A stretch of DNA of 64,000 nucleotides, taken from positions 6,777 to 70,776 of the forward strand of contig BDDC01000040.1 of assembly GCA_001662425.1 (NCBI GenBank), written 5' to 3'. Source of the DNA: Chlamydomonas sphaeroides. Its lineage: Eukaryota; Chlorophyta; Chlorophyceae; Chlamydomonadales; Chlamydomonadaceae. Position 1 is the first letter of the stretch, and each line of letters opens with the position of its first letter. The notes beneath the pieces were generated by a model. It did no database searches, had not been told where the DNA came from, and worked only from the letters and a program-made list of their open reading frames with translations. Shown in pieces: positions 23,801-33,580 of this stretch. The position numbers and the translations under genes are program-made.

Positions 23801-26800
23801 TGCTGCAGCTGCTGCCGCCAGACCTGGGTCCACTCGCCGCAGCCCAGGTCGCGGCCAAGCTGGAAGAGCGCCGCCCTGCGGACATGACCCCCGGGAGCGC
23901 AGGGGTTACGCCATGTATGCTGACCGAGGCCCGCACGCCTCAGCGCAGGCCATCATCCATCCATAGCCTCGTCGCCCTGCTCATCGCAGCCCCCAGGGTG
24001 TTTCTCCGCACCAGCGCCAACCGGAGGCCCCGTAGCCCGCCGGCCCTGTTGCGCCCGTGTGACCCGACCACGCACGGCCTCTGCGCGCGGCCCACCTGTG
24101 CGCATTGCTGGCGCAGGCGGCCAGCAGCTCGGAGCGCCAGCCGCGGCCGGCGATGCGCGCGTTCTCCAGCGGAGGCAGCAGCACGCTGCGGTGGTGGTGA
24201 GGCAGGCACAGCACATGCATGGAGCGGAGCGTGTTTACTGCGCAGCAGGGCCAGCAGGGCCACGCCGGAACTAATTTGCAACATAGGGCTGAACCGAGCT
24301 GCGCATACATAGCTGTCCGGACACGCACCTCTGCGCCAGCGCGGTCCGTAGCGGCGGCAGTGGGATTGCGGCCAGGCAGTCCAGGCACCACACCAGCAGC
24401 TGCTTCCGGCGGGCGCCGCCGGTGCTGGTGGCGCCGCCGGGGCCCGGGAAGGCGCCGTCTTCCACCCACTCCAGCCAGCAGCCCTCCAGCAGCCCCTCCA
24501 CGTACTGCTTGGGAGAGCGATTAAGAGGGAGGGCAGGAGGTGATGGTGTGGCGTACGTGGGAAGGCCCACGCGTACGGCGGGAAGTACGTCCGCCGGCCA
24601 AGCACGTACCCGCAGCGGCGCGTGTGTAGCCCCGCCGGCGTCTGCGACCAGTGACAGTAGCGCTGCCGCCAGCCCTGGGGCGTCGCCAGCGCGCAGGCGC
24701 TCCTGCAGCAGCTGCAGCGACCCCTGCGGCGGCGGGATCCGGGCAGACGTGTTCAGAGCTGAGCCAAGGGAGTGGGGCCGTTGGTTGCTTGACATTGGCG
24801 CGGAAGGACCGGATCGATACAACACGCAACGCACACGACGTCGCGATCAGCATGTACGCACCTCCACGCCCAGCCCCGCCGGGACTTTGAACAGCCGCCC
24901 GTCTGGTGCCTCGATGACTCGCCAGCCACCAGGTTCCGCGCTGCCGGGTGGTTGGGTTCGTTGGGTAGAGGCAAGCGGCCGGATCAGCGTGGTACGGCAA
25001 AAGCACCCGCCCCTCTGTTGGGCATCCGCACGTGCCTCCTGCGTGAGGACCGCAGCCACGCTCTCCTCCTGCGACGATACGCAACACTCACCGCTGCAGG
25101 TATTGCTTCAGCGGCCCCAGCCCGGGCTCAAAGAGAGCACCCCAGGCGCTCCACTCTGCAAGGTCGCACAGCACCGGAGCCGCCGCCAGGCAGGCCGCCG
25201 CCTCCACTCCGTCCGCCCCTGGCTCCCGTCCCCGCGAGCTGCCATTTGCGACGGCGTCCATGGCCGGCGGCGCGAGGCCGTAGGCCGGCAGCACGGCCGT
25301 GGTTGGGCGAGGTGGCCCCGCCGTCACAGGGCCGGAGCCTGAGCCTCGCAGCAGCTCCGCGGCCTGCCGGAGCAGGTGGCTGGCAGAGCCAAAGCCCAGT
25401 GCCGCGGCGCTCGGCACACGGAACTGCAGCCGCAGGGCCGCCTCCAGGGCTGCGGCGGCGCCGTCGTCGCCGCCAGAGGTGGTCGGGTCTGTTGCAGCAA
25501 GGAGGGACGGAACGGTCGTTGTAGCGCCCAACATGGTACCCGTACCCGGTACCTCCGGGGAAGGAAACACATCACGTTACCCACTGCTGGCCACTGCTAG
25601 CGCTGAGGGAAGCAGCGGCGTTGACGGCTCGCGTGTGCGGAGCGATGTGACCCCGCCAGTGCCCCACCCTCATCGGTGGAAGCCGTGATCCGAGCTGAAG
25701 ACGCTGTCGGCCGCTGCCTGCTCGCCGCCAGAGCCATGGCCGCAGTCTGCAGCACCTCCTCCCGACTAGCGGCCGGGCTCAGCGCACCGCCGCCACCGCC
25801 GCCCGCGGCGCTGGGCGCCGCTGCCGCGCCCCCGGCCGCCCCGGCCAGCTCCGCCGCCAGCTCGGGGTCCTCGGCCAGCACTAATCAGGACAACAGCGGG
25901 GCACCGACAGCGGCACGTTGGTTGGGGGCGCGGGCAAGGCGCGGCGCGGCCGGCCCTGGGAGACATGCCCTAGCTACGCCCATCAAATCCAGGCCTGCCT
26001 CCTGGAGGTGCCGACGCTGACGCCAGCACGCTGCTGACGCACGAGCATGCACGACTGCGGACCTCTACACACCCACGTCCCCACTCCACCACGCACGTAC
26101 TTACCCGCCAGCAGCGACTCCCCCCGCCCCAGCTCCGCAAAGCTGGCGGCGCCCAGCTCCGCCGCCACGTCCCGCTCCAGGGCCGCCAGGGAGGTGAAGG
26201 ACAGGCCCTGGGGACAGAGATGGGTGGACGGGGCAGGGAAGCTCATGAGAACCTAGTATGGTGGGGCAGGGGTCGCACAAGCATGGCTGCATGGTTACAA
26301 ATTGCCCATTGGGCGAGGGGGGTCGCAGCGCCCTCGCTGGTACGCCCGACGCACCTGGCTCAGCTCCAGCACCGCGCCACGCAGCCGCTGCCAGCTGACC
26401 GCCGCACGGAGCGGCGCCGCGGCCTCGGGCTCCTCCTTGCCAGCGACGGCAGCCGCCTCCTCCCCGGCCTCCGCGCCGTCCTCCTCCGGGCCCGCAGACG
26501 CGGCTGCTGCGCCTTCCACCTCCACCTCCTCAGCCGCCGCCCCAGCGTCCGCCCCGTCTTCCTCAGCAGCTGCCGGGCCACCCCACCCCGCCTCCACCTC
26601 CATCTTGACCTCCGCCTCCACCTCCGCCGGCGGCTCTGCGCCCTGTCTAGCCCGCCGCAGCTCCCTCGCCACCTTCGGCAGCAGCGCCGCCAGGTCCGAC
26701 ACGGCCCACAGCAGGTAGGGCGCCACAGCGGCCTGAGCCCGCTCCATAGCCGCGGCCCGCTTGCCCTTTCTCTCCTGTGCTCGGCGGGCGCGGGGCCGGG

Positions 26801-29800
26801 CGGGCGGGAGCGACGCAGCAGTGGCCGCCGGGGCTGGATGCATGGGGTCATGGGTAACCAGGGCTGCGGCTGCCAGCCGCCGTCTTGTTGCAGGCACGGG
26901 CAAGGCAGCTGCAGCCATGCCATGCGTGCCGGTACCGTGCGCTATCTGCTGGATGCATGGAGGCTGTGTGCTACTGTGTGCTGCGGGCCGAGCGCTGGTC
27001 TGCTACGCAGACGAGGGATGGTGTCGCCACGACCATGCTGCACGTACGCGGCCTGCCGCTAGGAGCAGGTCGTCACGTGCCGGGTGCGCATCGTGAGCGC
27101 GGTGCCGCTCGCTGGCTCGCTCACCGGCAGGTTGAGCGGCCCCAGCAGCCGCTCGTGCACGCGCAGGACGAGCTCCTCGTACTGCCTGCATGTAGGTGGA
27201 GAGGGAGGGAGGGGAGCTGGCGGCAGGGGTGTGGTGAGCGCGCTACCTCCCTCCCTCAAGCCTATAACCTGCAGCAGGCGGGGATGCTGTGATGAGATAC
27301 GTACACAGCAGGCCTGGCGTGAAGCAAGGGTACATGAGGAGGGCGGGGATTATAGCACGCAGCGCTGGCCGCAGCGCGCATGAAAGGCAGCATTACGTAC
27401 GGGGCGCGCATCGTCCCAAGCACGTGCGTGGGAGGCCGAGGGAGAGGCCAGCAGCCAGCGGCACTCGCCACCAGGTCGAGGTCCGGTCCTCCGTCCGCGG
27501 CTTGGGACACGCACGAAGCCATCACAGCACGGTGCTAAGCCAGGCCGACGACGGCGTGCTCGCTCCCTAACAGACACAGTTCCACGAGCACCGCGAGCTG
27601 GATCCGCGCGCACCACCCCAACATCAACCTACTCGCTCCCGGTTCCGGCCCTCCGGATGTCCGCAACGTCGACCGCATCCGAGTTGCCCAGTACCTCCGT
27701 CACGCGATCTGGGTCGGGGCCAAGCAGCGCCAGGGCACCGCGGCAGGGCCACATGGCAGCAGGTGTCAGCACATGGTCTCGAGGAGAGCAGTACCGCCTC
27801 GGCGCCACTGGCGGGAGCGCACCTCGCACACGCCGTGGCTAAGTGCATACGCTCCCTCGGCCCTGGGCCCTTGACCATGCGCGCCTGTCTCGCGAGAGGA
27901 CAACTGGCCAGAAGACCCAGCGCCGCTTGCGTGCGTGCGTGCAGCCCGCTGGACGCCCCACCGGGGGCCCCCGCCCATCGCCTTACCCTCCATGGCACCC
28001 AGCAGGGTGCGCAGCCGCATGAGCGACCCCAGGGTCGGCGAGTGCACGCCCACCAGCTGCAGCAGCCACGACAGCCGCGCCGCGCCCTCGTCCGCCTCCA
28101 CCACCAGCTGAGGCGCGCTGACCTCCAAGCCCGCGCCGGACTCCACGTCCGCCCCCACGTCCGCGCACGCGTCCCATACCGCTTCGCCGGAGACGCCGCC
28201 AGGCGGCGGGCTGGCCTCCGTGCCCGCGGCTGCCGCACCCGCGCCGGCGACGCCGTCATCAAGCAAGCTGCTGGCCTCGGGGCTCCTCAGCAGTGCGGCC
28301 ATGAGGGCGGCCAGCTGGAGGGCTGCCAGCAAGTGCGGCGCCAGCGAGGCGGCGACACGGGGGGCCGCGTCGGCATCGTTGAGCAGGTCCTGACGGGGAG
28401 GGACCCGAGCGCGGCGGACCGGGGCATCCATGCAGTACGTAGCCAAGCAACATCTGGCTACCAGTGCGAGCGCGGCGCATGATCCCAGCACCCGCCGCTC
28501 AGCTCGCGCTGCGGGAAGCAAAGCCCAGCAGGCACCCAGCAGGCACCGCGAGGCGCTCACCGACACCGGCGGTGCCTCGGTGCCCGTCAGGTCCTCCCAC
28601 GCGTCCTGCATCGACGCCAGCAGCGAGGAGCTGCCCTCGTGCGCCGCCAGCGCCTCCGCCGTGGCGTCGATCGCGGCCGTGGCGGCGCGGCCCGGCGGCG
28701 GCGTGGGCAGCGAAGCCAGCGCGGCCAGCTCCGTGGAGCGGGCCAGCAGCCGGGAGAGGTAGCCTGCGGTGGCGGGCGGCGAGGCGAAGCGCGGAGAGGG
28801 ACGCAGGGCCGCTGGCGGCGTCGGAAGGCGGCGCGGACAGGGATGCCTGCCATGCCGAGCCGTGCCGAGCAGAGACCCTCGCTTCATTCCCCGCACCTTG
28901 CAGCTCCTGAAGGAGCGCCTCCCGAGCCGCTGGCTGCACCGACCGGGCCGCAGCGTCGCTCTGCACCACCGCATCGCCAGCCACAACCTGGCGGTAGATA
29001 GGTAAGAGGGTCGGCGCAAAAAGGGCCGCAATGATGTCGTATTGTCACATGCGGGGGCTGCTTGGCCAGGCCCTGCATCACACCATGTGCTCGCCGGGCC
29101 CCGGCCATTGTAAGACGCAAAAGCCAGCCATGGATGCTTGAAAGCGCAAGCCTTACTTCCGGCTTACAGCGGCCGTGTGCTCCGGGCCCGCGTGCAGGGG
29201 GTTGGGAAGCGGCTTGTTGCTCGCTGCTTGTTAAGGCGCTAGCGGCGCTAGCGTGCGGGTGGGTGCCTAGCTAGGCTCAATCTTGCTCGGCCGGCCATCC
29301 CGCGAGTGCTGGGGTGCAGACCTCGTCTATGTATGCCACGCAGCCCAAACACGCTGTCAAGCCCCCAACACCGCGCTTGCGGCCTGCTTCATGCGCTGCA
29401 TAACCGCTGTGTTTCATGTCCAAGGAACATAATAGAGTAATACGCACGGACGCGCTTGTCGGCATGACACATGTGTACACATGACGTAAGGCATGCAAGT
29501 ACGACACATGATGTATGTACGACGCGCAAGTACGGCAGCCCACCTTGGCCAGCTGCAGCATGCCGGTCAACTCGGTGCGGACGCCTTCCTGCAGCCCCGC
29601 TCTCACGGCCTGCGGACCGCAGCAGGCACGTGCAGGTGATCGCCCACACTCGCAAATAAACATCGCATGCCCGCTGCAGGTGGTTAGCATATGGCATGGC
29701 TCCTAGCTGCTGCGGCATGTGCTAGCTAGCTACAGCAGCCGCGCGCATGCAGACCGCAGCCGCCAGCAGCAAGCAAGCCATACGTGAGCGTTTGTAACGT

Positions 29801-32800
29801 AGTGATGATTGGCTGCAAGGCGGCAGGCTGTGCGCAGGTCTATTGACGCACCTCGAGCTTCTCCTTGCCCGCGGCCCCGATCTTGTCTGCCTCCTCCTCC
29901 GCTTCCTTGCGCAGCTGCTCCTTGGCCGCCTCCAGCGACTCGCGCGCGTCCCGAGCTTCCCCAAAGTGGCGGTAGTACACCTGTGCAGCAAACCATAAAC
30001 ACGAACCGCTCTGCCTTCTGCCCCTGCTGCCAGTGGTTCCTGCCTGTTTCGTAGGTACGTCTACGCGTCTAACTGCTGACGGCGTGCTGTGCCGGGGCCG
30101 AGTTGCGTTGTCAGCATGCATGGAGTTACTAGTGCGCGCGTCGGTGGGTGCTGTGCCTGGCCGCTGCTTAGCTTTGCAGTACTCGCCACCATCTCCTTCA
30201 GGTAACTCGCATCATGGTACGCGGGCTGGCCGGGCAGCGGGCTCCTTCCGGCTGGCGTTGGGCTTCGCCTCCGCACTGGCGCATCTAACCGCACTCCCTC
30301 TCCGCACGGCCGACGCGCCACTCTACCCTGGGGCGTGCTGTGCCGCGTGTGGGGTTCTGTTCTACCTAACACTTGAACACACACCGTCGTGTGTCGGGGA
30401 TATGTTGATTATTACGAACACACCACACACAACACGGCTGTTGGGTGGCTTGCAAATGATCTACATCACAGCGGCTGCTAGTTTGCACAGCGGCGTCGAT
30501 AGCAGGCGCAGCAGAGGCTCCCACTTCCCGAAGCCTGGGCTCTGGGCGCCAGGGCGTGGGGTCGGAACGTTACGCCCCCCACCCAAGAGCAGCGCCCAGG
30601 CCAGCCCTGCCGGTGCCGCGCTCGAACTTGCTCTCACACGGGTGACTACGCCAGCAGGGATACACGCACGCACCCGCCGCAGCTCCAGCAGCAGAAAGTT
30701 GGGGCGGTTGGTGACGGCGACGCCCAGCTGCGCCAGCGGCTTGCCGAGCCCCTTCTCCAGGTGGTTCTGCAGCTGCTCCTGCGTCGGCTGCTCGGGCCAG
30801 ACCTTGGTGGCGAGAGCCTTGGACATGGCCTCAAGGATGTCGGAGCGCCCCACCTGCAGGATGCCGTGCAGGTGCGAAACAGGTATTGGTGCCGGGCATG
30901 TGGGTACGGAGGGAGACCGGTCCTGGCTGGGTGGGTGGTGGGCCCAATGTCTCTGCCCTCGTAGTACGGCTCGCTTCCCCGCCCGCCCCGGCCCTCGCAC
31001 CCCGCCCACATGCCACGGGGCCCCGCCCACCTTCGGCTGCGGCATCTCGGTCCAGTCCGGCTGCGCCATGCCCGCCCGCAGCACCACGGGGTGCGCGTAC
31101 AGCGGGCCCAGGGCCAAGTCGGCAAACTGCTGCAGCATGCCATCGCCGCCGCCGGCAGAGCCGTCCGCGGCGCCCAGGTTCAGGAACTCCTGGTGAAGTG
31201 GAGCGGCCATGCCGGGACGCAGCGGGAATGCGGCGTGTGGTGTGCAACGGGGCTGCCCGCTCGCCGTCGCAGCGCTGGGAGGCTAGCGCTTGGCTTTGGT
31301 GCCAGACTATCAAGTGGATCGTGTGGGTCAGCGGTAATTGGAGCAGCGACTTGCAGCCAGCACCGCATGGCCAACCGCGGGCCTCAGGTGCCCTTATCGT
31401 TGCTCAGGCTCTGGCGCCTAGCGCCGCCTCCGGCCTCCATCGCGTGCTACGGCCCGTGCACGCGCGCACCCGCTCCTGCGCCACAATGAAGTCCTGCAGG
31501 TCGTGGATGCAGGCGACGTAGGTGTTGACGGTGAGGAAGGTCTCGATGTGGGCCGCCACGCGCCGCTCGCGGTCCAGGTAGCTGCCCGCGTACCTGCATG
31601 CGGCCGGGCCGGGGCCGGGCCACGGCAGGGCAGGAGGGAGCTAGCGATGTGGGACCGCGCCGACAGGGCGCGGAGGGCACAGGCGCGCGGCGGAGCCAGA
31701 GGCCCTGGGCTGCCTTGGCGCTGTGGGCGAGAGCATGGCCTGCCGCCTGTGACGCAGCGCTGCTGCCGCGACAGGACGGCCCCCACACCGGCGGCGCGCG
31801 CTCGGCAAGGCCAGGAGCCCAGGACGCCAGCACAGCCCCGGCCCGCTGCAGCGCCCGCGAGTGGGGCTGGCCCGCGTCAGGCTCCCTGTCGCGGCGGCCC
31901 GCGGCCGGGGCCCGCACCTGCTGGTGCCCGATTTGGCCATGCGCACAGCCGCATCGGGGGACGGCAGCCCCGGCAGCTCACGCAGCTGGGGCCACGCCTG
32001 CGGTGCGGAGGAAGGGCCGGGGCACGCGGCTCAGGTGCGTGACTGAGGTTGGGGGAGAGCTGGCACCTGCGGCACGTCGAGGGCTGCGTTGCGGGCGCCG
32101 TGGGGCGCACCGACACGGCACGGCGCCGTGGTCGTGGGGGCGGACCCACCCGCATGACCGCCGCCGTGAAGGAGGCGTACTTGCCCTCGGCCACCAGAGC
32201 CGCGCGGGCGGCCTTGAGCTCCTTGTCGACGGCAGCCACCACGGCCGGCTCCAGGGATAGGGCCGGCGTGGCGGCCCTGTAAGGCGGCCCTGGAGGCGGC
32301 CTGTCGGCGGCCGGGCTGTCCTCCTCCACGGACGGCTCGGAGCCCTCAGGCCGGGGAGGGCCGCGGCCACGCCCGGGCCAGGACCTGCCCCGCGCAGCGC
32401 CGGCACCGTAGGGGCCCCGGCCAGCGCCCGACGGGGGCGTGCGGCTGTAAGGCCGTGGTCGGTCGTCCGCGTGGCTGCCCACCGCGCGCTGCGCGCCCTC
32501 CGCTCGCGGCGCCGGGCGGGAGCCGTCGGAGGCCTTGGGCTCAGGGACGTCGCGGCCGCGCCCGGCCGAAGACCTGCCCCGCTCAGCGCCAGCACCGTTG
32601 TTCCCCAGATGCGGGGTTGACGGCGTCGCACTGTTGTCAGGTATTGGCCTGTCATAGGGTTGGCTGCGCCCCTGCTCGGCTGCTGTAGGGCTGTCGCCGT
32701 CAGGCTCGGGCGGGGCACGGTAGCTGCCTGCCCGGCCCCAGCCCCATCCGCGGCCGCGGGAAGTGTTCCCGGTGTATCCGCCACGCCCTTGTGAATCAGG

Positions 32801-32905
32801 GTACACGCATATCCTCGATCGAGACCGAGAGCCGCGGAAATCCAGCCGCGGTGGCGTGGTATGCGCCGCGAACGCACTCATGAGAGGGCTGGGCGACAGC
32901 GGCAA
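11224..32905 (-). CDS. NOV: NO VEIN homologue: GHKL ATPase plus DUF3883 giant protein
   Basis: A multi-exon gene of about 21.7 kb. Exon 1 (32905-32150) is RG-rich. Exon 2 (31997-31918), the next exon around 31590-31450, and exons near 31200-30670 follow the plant NO VEIN N-terminus (AHIETFLTVNTYVACIHDLQ; LALGPLYAHPVVL). The ATPase lies in exons 23035-22975, 22709-22615, 22425-22385, 22265-22205 and on to 21890. Then comes a long middle region with NOV-like blocks (EVFAYLPTRDYGLRFV; LVAALVPYGQRFLLACRRER). The last exon is 11341-11224, ending DUF3883. Plant NOV (about 2,700 residues in Arabidopsis) is a nuclear protein needed for vascular and auxin-dependent patterning. Its biochemical activity is unknown, and an alga has no veins, so the ancestral role differs. 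The gene holds a 361-N gap at 14461-14821, so coding sequence may be missing. Exons between 30 and 23 kb were recognised by helical blocks and position rather than by strong matches. The start could also be the Met at 32881. Confidence 0.82.
14401..14460. repeat. 8-bp tandem repeat (TGGGGCGG) abutting an assembly gap
   Basis: About seven and a half copies of the octamer TGGGGCGG run directly into the 361-N gap. The array is in or beside an intron of the NO VEIN gene, just beyond an exon reading LPPPNDWRGVGPVRVEPK. The repeat most likely continues into the gap and explains why assembly stopped there. Confidence 0.9.
14461..14821. other. Assembly gap of 361 N inside the NO VEIN gene
   Basis: This is unknown sequence. 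It is flanked on the left by an 8-bp tandem repeat and on the right by a CGTGGT hexamer repeat, so an unresolved GC-rich array is the likely content. A NO VEIN exon could be hidden in it, because recognised NOV-like blocks lie on both sides (about 15100-15240 and 14165-14365). Confidence 0.98.
14822..14841. repeat. CGTGGT hexamer repeat on the right side of the gap
   Basis: Three full CGTGGT units and a partial fourth begin at the first base after the gap. The unit differs from the octamer on the left side, so at least two repeat types meet inside the unsequenced interval. Confidence 0.85.
15634..15705. repeat. 8-bp tandem repeat (CGGCAGCG), nine units
   Basis: Nine head-to-tail octamers. 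The first five are CGGCAGCG and the last four are AGGCAGCG, so the array has two homogeneous blocks. Because the unit length is not a multiple of three, it is probably intronic in the NO VEIN gene, lying just outside the exon that reads GVSIVDPAFLGPAGDPSSAA. Confidence 0.88.
17721..17796 (-). repeat. Lys-Gly repeat tract within the NO VEIN coding region
   Basis: The plus strand shows a run of CTTGCC/CTTGTC hexamers. On the minus strand these encode an alternating Lys-Gly/Lys-Asp tract (GKGKGKDKGKGKGKKYKRK and onward). It interrupts a NOV-like block between AAEAAKAVGAQPDP and ALDPSRMAAVYAYLEAARQQQ. Because hexamers keep the frame, it looks like an in-frame expansion of a disordered basic loop. 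It could serve as a nuclear localisation signal; that is inference. Confidence 0.8.
21890..23035 (-). other. NO VEIN GHKL (sacsin/Hsp90-like) ATPase domain
   Basis: Exons 23035-22975, 22709-22615, 22425-22385, 22265-22205 and about 22110-21890 splice together in frame. They read through the N-box (FVMELLQNAEDNAYDD, with the catalytic Glu and the Mg-binding Asn), the G1 box as VVLNNEQGFTERDV, the G2 loop as GYIGKKGIGFKSVFKV, and SDAPEVHSNGFHFAF. In classical GHKL proteins the G1 box starts with an Asp that contacts adenine. Here it is Asn, as in the NOV/sacsin branch. The Lys-rich lead (TKKKKRGYIG) is also typical of that branch. ATP binding is therefore likely; hydrolysis is inferred. Confidence 0.87.
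30670..31997 (-). other. NO VEIN conserved N-terminal region (several exons)
   Basis: Exon 31997-31918 reads AWPQLRELPGLPSPDAAV and onward. It is followed by an exon at about 31590-31450 with YLDRERRVAAHIETFLTVN, an exon at about 31195-31030 with QQFADLALGPLYAHPVVLRA, and one at about 30865-30670 with SDILEAMSKALATKVWP and PLAQLGVAVTNRPNFLLLEL. These blocks, in this order, correspond to the N-terminal region of plant NOV proteins, where a stretch like LELGPLLRHPLVLHYF occupies the place of LALGPLYAHPVVL. Introns between them are 150-250 bases long. Confidence 0.72.
32150..32905 (-). other. NO VEIN exon 1: RG/GRG-rich disordered N-terminus
   Basis: This exon of 252 codons ends with GCGGTCATGCG|G before a GTGGGT donor. 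Most of it is low-complexity Arg, Gly, Pro, Ser and Asp, with many RG and GRG words (for example RGRGWGWGRAG, GRGRGPPRP and AERGRSSAGRGRD). Near the end is a helix (VDKELKAARAALVAEGKYAS) that lines up with the first conserved helix of plant NOV. RG-rich segments commonly bind RNA and are typical targets of arginine methyltransferases. A role of that kind here is inference. Confidence 0.7.
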
Positions 32906-33580
32906 CTGCTACCAGCGCTGCATTATGTACGCAATCAAGCGTGGCCGCACACTGTTAGCGATGCGCCCTTATGCCGCTTCGTGTGTGGTCGCTCCGTGAA
33001 GGTCACGGCCTGCCGACAGCCGGACGTGCAACAATGCGCAGTTATCTGGCGTGGAATGCTGTATCATAAGCAAAATGACACCGAGCGACCCTCTGCGTGG
33101 TACCGAGTGACACTCTGACCTGCCCTCTGACAGCCGCATTAAGGTTGAGAACGAAAAGCAAAGCTGCAGAAACAGCGGGGGACAAATACACCAGGGTGTC
33201 GGGATCCTGCACAAGCACGCAGGGGCGACGCCCGGGAGCGGGCGAGGAGCGCGGGGCCTGGCGGGGAGCAGCACACACGGGCAAACCCTCGGCGTCGCAT
33301 ACCTCACCCTGCGTGGCCTCCATGTCATGCTCACAACACGGCATAGACAACATATGATTGCAGACCTTTGTCTGGTCAGCGGACCTCTACTTTGTCCTTT
33401 CATTCTCGCGAGCCCGGCGAGCTCACTGTAAACATTGCAGCCTTCTACGATGCAATTGGACGTAGCTAGCAGCTTGCGGCCGCTGAGCTCGGCGTGGCCA
33501 TTCGATGCATCGGCGTTGCCGCGCGTTCGTTGATGCAGACCACCCACAACCTGGACTAAACGTCACATTGCTCAGCATCC
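32906..33580. promoter_or_regulatory. Divergent intergenic region between NO VEIN and the EF-hand gene
   Basis: About 675 bases separate the NO VEIN start (leftward) from the start of the EF-hand gene (rightward), so both promoters must lie here or overlap the leaders. Base composition is lower in GC than the flanking exons, especially 32,900-33,200 and 33,330-33,580. I identify no TATA box or named element, and no credible exon. The promoter role is inferred from gene orientation only. Confidence 0.55.
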
